A DNA stretch of 64,000 nt from Sphingobium sp. CAP-1 (GTDB lineage Bacteria > Pseudomonadota > Alphaproteobacteria > Sphingomonadales > Sphingomonadaceae), in contig NZ_CP046252.1 of the NCBI RefSeq assembly GCF_009720145.1, forward strand, positions 868,001-932,000. Direction: 5' to 3'. Below the pieces are notes generated by a model. That model was given only the letters and a program-made list of their open reading frames with translations, was not told where the DNA came from and searched no databases. The translations under genes were made by a program, and so were the position numbers. Shown here in pieces: positions 51,481 through 59,982 of the stretch (its first letter is position 1; each line of letters begins with the position of its first letter).

Positions 51481-52179
51481 ATGAACGACCTTCGCAATAT
51501 CGTCATCCTGACCGGCGCCGGCATTTCCGCCGAAAGCGGCCTCGCCACCTTTCGCGGGCCGGACGGGCTGTGGGAAGGGCATCGGGTTGAGGATGTCTGC
51601 ACGCCCGAAGCGCTGGCGCGGGACGCCGGACTGGTGCATCGTTTCTATGACGAGCGGCGCGCGAAGCTGGCGGAGGTCGCGCCCAACGCAGCGCATGAAG
51701 CGCTGGCGGCGCTGGACGCCGCATGGCCGGGCGACCTTCTGATCGTGACGCAGAATGTGGATGATCTGCATGAGCGGGCGGGCGCTCGGCGGTTGATTCA
51801 TATGCATGGCGAACTGAAATCGGCGCTCTGTGCGGCCTGCGGCAAGGCGATTGGCTGGGTCGATCCGCTGCCGCCGGCATCGCTCTGCGACGGATGCGGC
51901 AAGCCCCGGCTGCGGCCCGACATCGTCTTTTTCGGCGAAATGCCTTATGAAATGGAGGCGATCGACGCCGCCATCCGCGACGCTGACCTGTTCGTGTCGA
52001 TCGGCACGTCGGGCGCGGTCTATCCCGCCGCCGGCTTCGTCCAGACCGCCCGCCATGTCGGGGCGCGGACGCTGGAACTCAATCTCGATCCGTCAGCCGG
52101 CAGCTTCTATTTCGATGAGACGCGGCTTGGCCCGGCGAGCGAACTGGTGCCGGCGATGGTGCGGGAATTGCTTGTATAA
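51481..52179 (+). CDS. cobB: NAD-dependent protein deacylase (sirtuin)
   Basis: 232 aa. VILTGAGISAESGLATFRGP, TQNVDDLHERAGARRLIHMH with the catalytic His, HGELKSALCAACGKAIGW with the first zinc pair and LCDGCGKPRLRPDIVFFGE with the second. It removes acetyl or succinyl groups from lysines using NAD+. It lies upstream of the glycan unit but ends 68 bases before it, so it may share its promoter. Confidence 0.95.
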   Translation: MNDLRNIVILTGAGISAESGLATFRGPDGLWEGHRVEDVCTPEALARDAGLVHRFYDERRAKLAEVAPNAAHEALAALDAAWPGDLLIVTQNVDDLHERAGARRLIHMHGELKSALCAACGKAIGWVDPLPPASLCDGCGKPRLRPDIVFFGEMPYEMEAIDAAIRDADLFVSIGTSGAVYPAAGFVQTARHVGARTLELNLDPSAGSFYFDETRLGPASELVPAMVRELLV

Positions 52180-52247
52180 GTCCTCTCGCATATCGCGGCG
52201 CTTATAGTATAGCGCGCCCTTCAATATCCTCCTGAACGGAGCAACAG

Positions 52248-52985
52248 GTGATTACTGTCCAGCGGGTGGCCAAGGCCGCCGGCAAACATCTGACCAGAGC
52301 GGCGCTGAAAGTCCGCAAGGCGCTGGGTGCGCGCGCGACGCGCGGCTGCCCCGCCTGCGGCGCCACCGTGGTCGGCTTCTTCCGCTATGGCGACAATGGC
52401 GAATGGGGCTGCCCCGATTGTGGCGCGTCGCCGCGCGAGCGGTTGATGAACTGGCTGATCGGGCAGGGGACGCTGCGCGTGCCGACCGAAGGCGCGATCC
52501 TGCACATGGCGCCCAATGAGGGCAGTCTGGTGAAGCGCTTTTCCGCCGCGGCCGACTATGTGCCGGCCGATCTCGATCCGGCGCGCTACACCGTGCCGAA
52601 CATGCGCCGCGTCGACCTGATGGAATTGGCCGATACCGATCGCTTCGACCTCTTCTACGCCAGCCATGTGATGGAGCATGTGCCCGACGACATGGCCGTG
52701 CTGCGCAACATCCTGCGCGCGCTCAAACCCGGCGGCGAAGCCTGGCTGATCGTCCCGTTATGGGACAAGCCGACCGAGGATGGCAGTTTCGACATTCCCC
52801 CGCGCGAACGGGAGCGCCGCTTCGGCCAGTGGGATCATGTCCGCCAATATGGTCCCGATTTCGCCGATCGCATCCGCGCCGCTGGCTTCGATCTGGAGGA
52901 AATCGACGCATCCGCGATCGATGGCGCCGCCCGCCATTATCATGCGTTGGACGACCGGTTGTTCAGGGCGCGCAAGCCCGCATGA
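52248..52985 (+). CDS. Class I SAM methyltransferase with zinc ribbon
   Basis: 245 aa, GTG start (52248) behind CGGAGCAACAG. Zinc ribbon CPACG...CPDCG (C34, C37, C55, C58) at the N-terminus, then a SAM fold: GAILHMAPNEGSLVKRFSAA (motif I), YVPADLDPARY, FDLFYASHVMEHVPDDMAVL. The family often modifies sugars or lipids in glycan loci. It opens the five-gene glycan unit; its stop overlaps the flippase ATG. Confidence 0.85.
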   Translation: MITVQRVAKAAGKHLTRAALKVRKALGARATRGCPACGATVVGFFRYGDNGEWGCPDCGASPRERLMNWLIGQGTLRVPTEGAILHMAPNEGSLVKRFSAAADYVPADLDPARYTVPNMRRVDLMELADTDRFDLFYASHVMEHVPDDMAVLRNILRALKPGGEAWLIVPLWDKPTEDGSFDIPPRERERRFGQWDHVRQYGPDFADRIRAAGFDLEEIDASAIDGAARHYHALDDRLFRARKPA

Positions 52986-54283
52986 ACCGTCTCGCACGGA
53001 TGGAGGGCAGCGCCCGCATCCTGGCTTTGGTGAAGTTCGCCAATGTGGGGCTGGTGCTGATCTGGGGCTTTGCCGTCACCTTCGTCTTCGTGCGCGCGCT
53101 GCCAATCGCCGAGTTTCAGTCCTTCCTGCTGCTTGTCGCCTTCGGCAATTTCACCATTTCCGCCGAATTCGGCCTGACCAGCATCATCTATGCGCGCCTG
53201 CGGCAACATTGGCTGGGCAGCGGGGAGGCCGCTGCGGATGGCGGCTTCCGGCTGGAGGAGATGGGGGTGCTGTTCCTTTTCCTGGGCCTGCTGGTCGCGG
53301 GGGCGACGCTGATCCTGCTTGGCGCGCTGGCTTTTGGCGGGCTGGCGACGGACATGCCACTGCTGTTCCTGCTCTTCTTCCTGTCCGCCTGCCTCAACCT
53401 GCCGGCCCTGCTCGCCAAGCGGGCGCTGGCGGCGGTGGACGGCAATTTCCTGTGGGAAGCGCTGGACTGCGGGCGACGCGTGGTGACGATCGGGCTGTTG
53501 CTGGCGATCCTTTCCGGCCTCGACCCGCGCCTGTCGGTCGCGCTCCAACTGTGCGTCAGCCTGTGCGTGATCGGCTATGCGATCGGCCATGTCCATCGCC
53601 GACTGGAGATGCACCGGCGGCACTGGCTGGCCTTCCGCGTTGGCGGCGGTCATGTCCGCGCCCATTATCTGCGTGACATCGGTGCGTCCGCCGCCTTCAC
53701 CCTGTCGGACATCATCGCCTATAACGCGCCCTATTTCACAATCGCGGCAGCGACCGCTGATCCCCGGCCGATGCTGATATTCGACTTTTTCTTCAAGATG
53801 TCCCGTTCGCTGTCCATGTTGGTCCGTGCCATGGTCGAAGCGGCGCTGCCGCGCATCACCCGCGCCTATCATGCCGGGGAGAAGGATCGGTTCAGGCAGT
53901 TGCTGGCGCGTGCGCTCGGCGCGGCGATGATATTCGCTATCGGATTGGCCGGTGTGCTGCTGCTTTTCGGCGACAGATTGTTCGCGATCCTGTTCGATCG
54001 CCGCGCGGCGATCGACCGGGCGGATATCGGCCTTATCATCCTGGCGCTGGCGGCGCTGACAATCCTGTGCGTCTCCGTCTATGTGCAGGCCGCGCTCGGC
54101 CGTTTCGGTCCGCTGCTCGCCCGGTCGCTGCCCTTCCTCGTCGGCGCGCTGGCCAGCGCGCCGCTGGCGCTGCTGCTCTGGCCGGAACGCTTCGACCTTG
54201 CCTTTCTCGCGCTCTATGCGCTGACATTGATAGGCGTCGCGGCGCTGCACCTGCTCTCGCTGCGCCGGTTGATGCGCGCATGA
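52982..54283 (+). CDS. Polysaccharide flippase-like membrane protein
   Basis: 433 aa from ATG 52982 (MNRLARMEGSARILALVKFA); frames reading upstream are shadows of the preceding gene. About twelve hydrophobic spans, in the MATE/Wzx-type arrangement (VGLVLIWGFAVTFVFVRALP early, LRDIGASAAFTLSDIIAY in the middle). It probably moves a lipid-linked oligosaccharide across the inner membrane. It is coupled to both neighbours by ATGA-type overlaps. Confidence 0.85.
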   Translation: MNRLARMEGSARILALVKFANVGLVLIWGFAVTFVFVRALPIAEFQSFLLLVAFGNFTISAEFGLTSIIYARLRQHWLGSGEAAADGGFRLEEMGVLFLFLGLLVAGATLILLGALAFGGLATDMPLLFLLFFLSACLNLPALLAKRALAAVDGNFLWEALDCGRRVVTIGLLLAILSGLDPRLSVALQLCVSLCVIGYAIGHVHRRLEMHRRHWLAFRVGGGHVRAHYLRDIGASAAFTLSDIIAYNAPYFTIAAATADPRPMLIFDFFFKMSRSLSMLVRAMVEAALPRITRAYHAGEKDRFRQLLARALGAAMIFAIGLAGVLLLFGDRLFAILFDRRAAIDRADIGLIILALAALTILCVSVYVQAALGRFGPLLARSLPFLVGALASAPLALLLWPERFDLAFLALYALTLIGVAALHLLSLRRLMRA

Positions 54284-55425
54284 AGGTGGCGATGCTCGAC
54301 CCGTCGCTGTTCACCGGGCGCTATGACGACAGCCTGTGTGCGGCGCTCGCCGGGGAGGGAAGCGAGGTGACGTTGTTCGGGCGCCCGATGCGCGCGACCG
54401 ACGCTATCGCGCCGCAGAGCTATGCTTATCGCCCGCACTTCTTCCGCCGCAGCGAAGCCTTGCGCGCGCGGATCGGCGAGGGACGCGCCTTCCGTGTCGC
54501 CAAGGCGGCGGAATATGGTCTGACCTGTGCGCTGGGCGACCTGTCGCCGTTGATTGCCGCCGATCTGGTCCATGTCCAGTGGCTGCCGCTCGCGCCGGCC
54601 GACCGGCTGATGCTGAACCGGCTGAAGGGCAGGGCGGCGCTAGTCCACACCGTCCATAATGCGGACGCCTATCATGCCGACGCCGGCTTGCAGGGGCGGG
54701 GCTATCGCGCGCTGCTCGACCTGTTCGACGCGCTCATCGTCCATGGCGACACGACCCGCGCCGCATTGGTCGGGCAGGGCGTCGATCCCGCATGTATCCA
54801 TGTGACCCCGCACCCGCCGATGCGCCTCGCGGCCGCCGGCCCGGACGATCTTGCCGCCATCGCCGCGCCGACGATGCCGCGCCTGCTCTTCTTTGGCACG
54901 ATCCGCCCCTATAAGGGGGTCGATCTGTTGATCGACGCCTGCCTTCAGCTCTGGCGCGCCGGGCATCGTTTCGAACTGGCGCTGGCCGGCAAGCCGTTTA
55001 TGGATGTCACACCGCTGACCGATGCCGTTACGCGCGCGGGCTTCGCCGATCGTCTGATCACCGATTTCGGCTTCCTCACCGAAGGTCGGCTCGACGCCCA
55101 TATGCAGCGCGCCGACATGCTGGTCTTTCCCTATCGCCATATCGATTCGAGCGGCGCTTTCCTGTCGGCGCTGCACCATGGCAAGGCGATGGTCACGTCT
55201 GACGCGGGTATGTTCGGCCAGTTGCCCGATGGCGTTGCGATCAAAGCGGCGGCGGGAAATGCGCCCGCGCTCGCCCAAGCCCTCTTGCCGCTGATCGAAA
55301 GCGCGGCCATCAGGCGGGATTATGGCGCGCGGGCGCTGGCCTATGGCGCAGATATGGGAAGCTGGAAGGATATGGCGGTGGCGACGATCGGCATCTATCA
55401 CACTATGCTGGGTGCGCGCGCATGA
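54280..55425 (+). CDS. Glycosyltransferase, GT4-like
   Basis: 381 aa from ATG 54280 (MKVAMLDPSLFTGRYDDSLC). GT-B fold: RLLFFGTIRPYKGVDLLIDA and DMLVFPYRHIDSSGAFLSAL, with the donor-binding glutamate region replaced by SSGAF. The N-terminal half holds ADLVHVQWLPLAP. It transfers a sugar to the glycan intermediate; the sugar is unknown. Four-base overlaps on both sides. Confidence 0.85.
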   Translation: MKVAMLDPSLFTGRYDDSLCAALAGEGSEVTLFGRPMRATDAIAPQSYAYRPHFFRRSEALRARIGEGRAFRVAKAAEYGLTCALGDLSPLIAADLVHVQWLPLAPADRLMLNRLKGRAALVHTVHNADAYHADAGLQGRGYRALLDLFDALIVHGDTTRAALVGQGVDPACIHVTPHPPMRLAAAGPDDLAAIAAPTMPRLLFFGTIRPYKGVDLLIDACLQLWRAGHRFELALAGKPFMDVTPLTDAVTRAGFADRLITDFGFLTEGRLDAHMQRADMLVFPYRHIDSSGAFLSALHHGKAMVTSDAGMFGQLPDGVAIKAAAGNAPALAQALLPLIESAAIRRDYGARALAYGADMGSWKDMAVATIGIYHTMLGARA

Positions 55426-56168
55426 ACCGCTATCTGCGCGAACTGGCCGACCGCAGGCTGGCGCTGCGGCTCGCGCTGGCGGGCCGCGTCCATCAATATC
55501 CCGAAGTCCAGGCGCTTCGGCGCTTCCTGTCGGCCTTCGCGGTCGATTGCCTGTTCGATGTCGGCGCCAATCGCGGCCAATATGCCATGATGGTGCGCAA
55601 GGATGCGGGCTATAAGGGACTGATCCTCTCGTTCGAGCCGAACCCGGACGTTTTCGCGCAGTTGCAGAAACGCGCCGCATCGGACCGCAACTGGCATGTG
55701 TTCAACATGGCGTTGTCCGATTTCGACGGCAGCGCCAGCTTCAACATCATGGCCGCCGACCAGTTCAGTTCGCTGAAAGCCCCGTCCGGCGAGCAGGATG
55801 CCATCTTCGCCGATCGCAACAGGGTGACAAAGACGGTCGAGATGCAGTGCCGCCGGTTCGACACGCTGCTGCCCGAACTGGTCGCACAGCATGGCTTTGC
55901 CCGCCCATTCCTGAAGATGGATACGCAGGGGCATGACCTGTCGGTCTGCGAAGGCGCGGGCGATGTGCTGGGCCGGGTGCTGGGGGTGCAGACGGAACTG
56001 GGCGTGCGGCCCATCTATGAGGGCGGTACCGGCTATCGCGCGATGATCGACTGGCTGGAGGCGCACGCCTTCGTCCCCTCCGCCTTCTTCGCCAATAATA
56101 AGGGCCATTTCCCGCTGCTGGTCGAAATGGACGGCATTTTCGTCAACCGGGCGCTGGTCGAGGGCTGA
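55422..56168 (+). CDS. FkbM family methyltransferase
   Basis: 248 aa. FkbM signature FDVGANRGQYAMMVRKDAGY, then LSFEPNPDVFAQLQKRA and FLKMDTQGHDLSVCEGAGD. It O-methylates a sugar or polyketide hydroxyl with SAM. In this locus the substrate is probably the surface glycan. It overlaps the GT4 stop by 4 bases; the next gene begins 3 bases after its stop. Confidence 0.92.
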   Translation: MNRYLRELADRRLALRLALAGRVHQYPEVQALRRFLSAFAVDCLFDVGANRGQYAMMVRKDAGYKGLILSFEPNPDVFAQLQKRAASDRNWHVFNMALSDFDGSASFNIMAADQFSSLKAPSGEQDAIFADRNRVTKTVEMQCRRFDTLLPELVAQHGFARPFLKMDTQGHDLSVCEGAGDVLGRVLGVQTELGVRPIYEGGTGYRAMIDWLEAHAFVPSAFFANNKGHFPLLVEMDGIFVNRALVEG

Positions 56169-56170
56169 GC

Positions 56171-57913
56171 ATGGGCGCGCCCGTCGGTCATATCCACGCC
56201 CGCCGCCTGTTCCTGGCCGGGGCGATCGGCCTGGCGCTGTGGCTGGGTGCGACCTTCCTGTGGCATGTGACCTATCGTCAGGGCGTCAGCCTGGCCGTCA
56301 TCCTGCTGCTCGATCAGGATTTCCCCGCGCTGCTGGGATCGATCCTGCTGCTGGCGCTGGCCGCGCCCTGGGCGGAGGGGAAGGGTTTCGGGCTCCCCCG
56401 GCCCACGGTGCGCATCATTGTGCCGCTGATCCTGTTGCTGGGCATAGCCGCCTGGGCCGGCCATTACGCCCTGTTTCAGGATTATGCGATCAGCCGGGAC
56501 GAGGAGGTCGCCCGCTTCGCCGCCGCCTATATGCGCGAGGGCTTGTTCGCCCGCCCGATCCCGATCGAATGGGAGCCGTATCGCCGGGCGATCATGCCCG
56601 AATTTTTCTCCCCCTTCGGCGCGGCGGATTATTGGACCGCCGCCTATCTGCCGGTGAACAGTGCGATCCAGGCGATTTTCTGGGAACTGGGCGATCCCAA
56701 TCTCGCCGGGCCGGCGCTGCTGATGGCGGGGCTGTTCGCGCTGTGGCGGGTGGCGCTGCACCTGATGCCCGACCGGCCGGACGCGGTGTGGGTGACGGTG
56801 CTGCTGGGCTTCTCGTCCAGCCAGCTCTGGGTCACGGCAATGACCCCCTATGCGATGACCGGCCATTTCGCGCTCAACATGATCTGGCTGGCGCTGGTGC
56901 TGCGTGGCGGCGTGATCGGCCATCTGAGCGCCGGTGTCGTCGCGCTGTTCGCGGCCGGATTGCATCAATGGCATTTTCCGCCCCTCTTCATTGCGCCCTT
57001 CATCCTGTGGATGCTGCTGGCGCGGCGCTGGACCGTGGCCGCCTTCCATGCGCTGACTTTGGTGGCGATCGTCATCGTCTGGGCCAAGATCTGGCCGGGC
57101 TTCCTGCTGCACGCGCTAGGAGCGCCGGCTGATGTCCGCCCGTCGGCCGGCGTCGCTGACAAGGTGGGCAGCCTGTTCGAGCGCCTCGGCGACCGTTGGC
57201 AGCCTCTGGTCAACCTGACCCGCTATGTCGCCTGGAACGACATATTGATGGTACCGCTCGCGGTGCTGGGCATGGCGGCGATGCGCTGGCGGCGCGCCAT
57301 CCGGGGGCAGGAGATCGCGTTGCCGCTGGCGCTTGGCTGCCTTGCCGGTTGTGTGCTGGCGCTGGCGCAGGGCTATGGCTGGGGCTTTCGCTATGCGCAT
57401 GGCTTTATCGGCCCCTTCTGCCTGCTGGCGGGCCTGGGCTGGGCGCGTTTTCGTCCCGAAGGCGCGCTGCGGCCCCTGTTCATCGGCCTGGCGATCACGG
57501 CGCTGGCGAGCGGTTTCCTTGTCTGGCGCACCCACGCTTTTGTCGCGCCCTATGCGGCCAGCCACAGGCTGATCGATTCGAGCGAGGCCGATGTCGTGCT
57601 GGTCGATCCGCGTGGCGGCCTCTACGTCACGGATCTGGTGCGCGGGCGCAATGGTGTGCCGGGCAAGCCGATGGTGATGAATCTGGCGATGCTGACCCTC
57701 GATCAGGTGGACAGCCTGTGCCAGTCCTATGTCGTCCAACTGTTCGACCGTTCCGAATTTCGTCCGCTGGGCGTGCCGCTGGCGCGCTGGAACCTTGGCC
57801 GGATGGACGCCCTGCGCGCCCATATGAAGGAAGCGGGTTGCGACAAGCCGGTGCAGCCGCCGCTGCCCGACACTTTCGAGGATGCGCTGAACATCGCCGA
57901 CAATGCGATGTGA
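56171..57913 (+). CDS. Large polytopic membrane protein, GT-C-like
   Basis: 580 aa. About eleven to twelve membrane spans in the first ~460 residues. The first long loop holds the acidic pair ISRDEEVARFAAAYMREGLF, as in GT-C transferases (ArnT/PMT type), followed by a soluble C-terminal part (~460-580; SEADVVLVDPRGGLY). It probably uses a polyprenyl-phosphate sugar on the periplasmic face. It is not obviously a Wzy polymerase. It ends the glycan unit, 16 bases before the convergent fecR stop. Confidence 0.78.
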   Translation: MGAPVGHIHARRLFLAGAIGLALWLGATFLWHVTYRQGVSLAVILLLDQDFPALLGSILLLALAAPWAEGKGFGLPRPTVRIIVPLILLLGIAAWAGHYALFQDYAISRDEEVARFAAAYMREGLFARPIPIEWEPYRRAIMPEFFSPFGAADYWTAAYLPVNSAIQAIFWELGDPNLAGPALLMAGLFALWRVALHLMPDRPDAVWVTVLLGFSSSQLWVTAMTPYAMTGHFALNMIWLALVLRGGVIGHLSAGVVALFAAGLHQWHFPPLFIAPFILWMLLARRWTVAAFHALTLVAIVIVWAKIWPGFLLHALGAPADVRPSAGVADKVGSLFERLGDRWQPLVNLTRYVAWNDILMVPLAVLGMAAMRWRRAIRGQEIALPLALGCLAGCVLALAQGYGWGFRYAHGFIGPFCLLAGLGWARFRPEGALRPLFIGLAITALASGFLVWRTHAFVAPYAASHRLIDSSEADVVLVDPRGGLYVTDLVRGRNGVPGKPMVMNLAMLTLDQVDSLCQSYVVQLFDRSEFRPLGVPLARWNLGRMDALRAHMKEAGCDKPVQPPLPDTFEDALNIADNAM

Positions 57914-57929
57914 GCGGGCGATGTAGCAT

Positions 57930-58979
57930 TTATTCGCTGGCGGTATTCCCCGTTTCAGCCGGTTCGTCGTCGCGATACAGCAACATCACCGATCCATCCT
58001 CGCCATCGACGGCGCGGATCGGCAGGCTCAGTTGCAGCGCGGACAGAAATTCCCGGCTGTCGGTGGTGCGGAACCGGCCGCCGATACGCAGCGCCGATAC
58101 GCGGGTGTCGCCGATCAGGATCGGGGCAGCGCGATAGCGATTGAACTCGCCCGCCGCCTGATCGATCGTTTCGCCGTCCAGTTCGACCATCTGTTCGCGC
58201 CAGGCTGTGCGCTGGCCGATCAGCTTGGGACCAAGATGGGTGAGGGCGATGCTGCGTGGCTGGATCACCGCGCCGCTGCCGGCCGGGACCTTCTGCCCCA
58301 CGCTGCCGCCCGAATGGACGGTGACGGTGCCCTGCGTGACGGTCAGTTCGACGATCGACGGACGCATCCGCACATTGAAGGCCGTGCCGACGGCCCGAAT
58401 CACTGCCGATCGGGCTTCGACATCGAAGGGGCGGGATCTGTCATGCGCGACCTGGAACGAGGCTTCGCCTTTGAGGATGCGGACCTTGCGGCCATTGTCG
58501 GTGAAGCGGACTTCTGCCTCGCTGTCGCTGTTCAGATGCAGCGTCGATCCGTCGTCCAGCGCGATATCGCGCATTTCGCCGATGGCGGTTTCATAGCGAT
58601 CGACCCCACTGAAAGTGCGGACGGTGACGATCGCGGCGACGATGAACAGCATCACCGCAACGGCGGCGGCGACCAGGATGTTGCGCGACAGTCGGCGCTG
58701 TTGCTCTTCGCTGACAATCTGCGCCATCGGCGGCAGGGTTACATCGGCGGCGGCACTCTTCAGGCGCTCCGCCGCTTCCCAGGCGGCTTCGGCGCGGGCG
58801 AAGGCAACGGCATGGCGCGGATCGGATTCGATCCATTCACAGATGCTGGCTTCGTCCTGGGGGCTGGGGGCGCTGTTAAGCCTGGCCAGCAGGCGCGCGG
58901 CTTCCGCTTCGATCGCGTCCCTGCTCCCGCAGCTTGAACCTGGTTCCGACGCCTGCACGTTCGAAGTCCGTTTCCTCAC
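57930..58979 (-). CDS. FecR family anti-sigma factor
   Basis: 349 aa. N-terminal DUF4880 (~22-70; EAEAARLLARLNSAPSPQDE, DPRHAVAFARAEAAWE), one membrane span (NILVAAAVAVMLFIVAAIVT, ~100-120), a periplasmic FecR domain (~150-240; RDIALDDGSTLHLNSDSEAE) and a C-terminal STN-like end (GETIDQAAGEFNRYRAAPIL). It transmits an outer-membrane signal to the sigma factor. It overlaps the sigma gene by ~104 bases. A TonB receptor is not adjacent. Confidence 0.88.
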   Translation of the reverse strand: MRKRTSNVQASEPGSSCGSRDAIEAEAARLLARLNSAPSPQDEASICEWIESDPRHAVAFARAEAAWEAAERLKSAAADVTLPPMAQIVSEEQQRRLSRNILVAAAVAVMLFIVAAIVTVRTFSGVDRYETAIGEMRDIALDDGSTLHLNSDSEAEVRFTDNGRKVRILKGEASFQVAHDRSRPFDVEARSAVIRAVGTAFNVRMRPSIVELTVTQGTVTVHSGGSVGQKVPAGSGAVIQPRSIALTHLGPKLIGQRTAWREQMVELDGETIDQAAGEFNRYRAAPILIGDTRVSALRIGGRFRTTDSREFLSALQLSLPIRAVDGEDGSVMLLYRDDEPAETGNTASE

Positions 58980-59481
58980 GTTCTGCCCAGGCCCGCATAA
59001 CTATCGCGATGGCTTTGGCCAGATGTTTTTCAACAGTAGAAACGGACAGAGACATTTCCTCCGCTATTTCCAGCATCGATTTTTCGTGAATGCGACGAAG
59101 AATGAATACGCGACGGCACTGGGTCGGCAGCGACTCGACGATCGCCTCGACCTGGCGCAGCGCTTCGCGGGCATGGAGTTGCGCCTCGATATTATTCTCG
59201 CCGCCCAACAGTTCCAGATCGGCGATCGTTTCGAAGCTCACCACCTTGTTGCGGCGCGCAGTGTCGATCACCAGATTGCGGGCGATGGTGAAGAGATAGG
59301 CCCGGCCAGTGGTCACATTTTCCCAATTTTCCGTGGCATAGGCGCGCGCCATCACTTCGGCGACCATATCCTCCAGTTCATGGGTGGACGGCAAAATCCG
59401 GCGGAGGCGGCCACGCAGGGCGGCTTCCTGTGGCAGGATGACCGTCTTGAACCATTCCAGCTTAGCGCGAACCCTATGCAC
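58876..59481 (-). CDS. ECF sigma factor (FecI-type)
   Basis: 201 aa from GTG 59481, behind AAGGGGG; a TTG at 59541 is weaker. Region 2 has LEDMVAEVMARAYATENWEN and GRAYLFTIARNLVIDTARRN; region 4 has LPTQCRRVFILRRIHEKSML and MSLSVSTVEKHLAKAIAIVM. It pairs with the FecR gene downstream. The last ~30 residues (FERAGVGTRFKLREQGRDRS) lie past the normal end and overlap the fecR start. Confidence 0.9.
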   Translation of the reverse strand: MHRVRAKLEWFKTVILPQEAALRGRLRRILPSTHELEDMVAEVMARAYATENWENVTTGRAYLFTIARNLVIDTARRNKVVSFETIADLELLGGENNIEAQLHAREALRQVEAIVESLPTQCRRVFILRRIHEKSMLEIAEEMSLSVSTVEKHLAKAIAIVMRAWAEREETDFERAGVGTRFKLREQGRDRSGSRAPAGQA

Positions 59482-59837
59482 GTTGACCCCCTTATATGTC
59501 AGCCGCGCCTCTCCTGCCTTCTTCTCTTTGTCATATTTCAATCATGGATGCAGGGGTCTGTCCAGCCGGCCGGCGGGTATATTTTTTACCGCTAACCAGA
59601 AAGCCTCCGGTTGGCGCAAAAATATTGTGGATATGTCACGGTCGACGCACGGATCGTGCGCAGGAGCAGGCCGGTCTGGCGGTGGCCGCAATCTGGCCGG
59701 AGGTGGGGTGGTATAGCTCCAACGCTCCTGAAGCAAAGCGGGTCGTGCATGGTCCGGCGGCGCGGTTCCAAGAGTTGCGCCACTATGGCTTGCCTCTTTC
59801 CACGCTTTTCTCTATGCCGCGCCGACCGGCGACCGAT
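59482..59837. other. Intergenic stretch before tRNA-Leu, no gene supported
   Basis: About 355 bases. Frames on both strands are short and without ribosome sites or known motifs. It must contain the sigma gene promoter (minus) and the tRNA-Leu promoter (plus). Confidence 0.5.
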
Positions 59838-59922
59838 GCGGGCGTGGCGAAACTGGTAGACGCGCCAGATTTAGGTTCTGGTATCGCAAGATGTGGGGGT
59901 TCGAGTCCCTTCGCCCGCACCA
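59838..59922 (+). tRNA. tRNA-Leu (TAG)
   Basis: 85 nt with encoded CCA. GCGGGCG pairs with CGCCCGC; long variable arm (TATCGCAAGATGT region), as expected of a class II tRNA; anticodon loop TTTAGGT gives TAG (codon CTA). It lies 60 bases before the trigger factor start. Confidence 0.95.
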
Positions 59923-59982
59923 GTTGCGCCGCCTGCGGCCAAGCCACCGAAATTCAGCTGAAGAAAGCGTTTGAGAGAAGAG

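Noticed and set aside
52760..52981. N-terminal extension of the flippase gene
   Set aside because: It is an out-of-frame translation of the methyltransferase; the ATG at 52982 overlaps its stop.
52940..54250. 436-codon Gln/Arg-rich minus-strand frame
   Set aside because: Antisense of the flippase gene; composition is typical of shadow translation.
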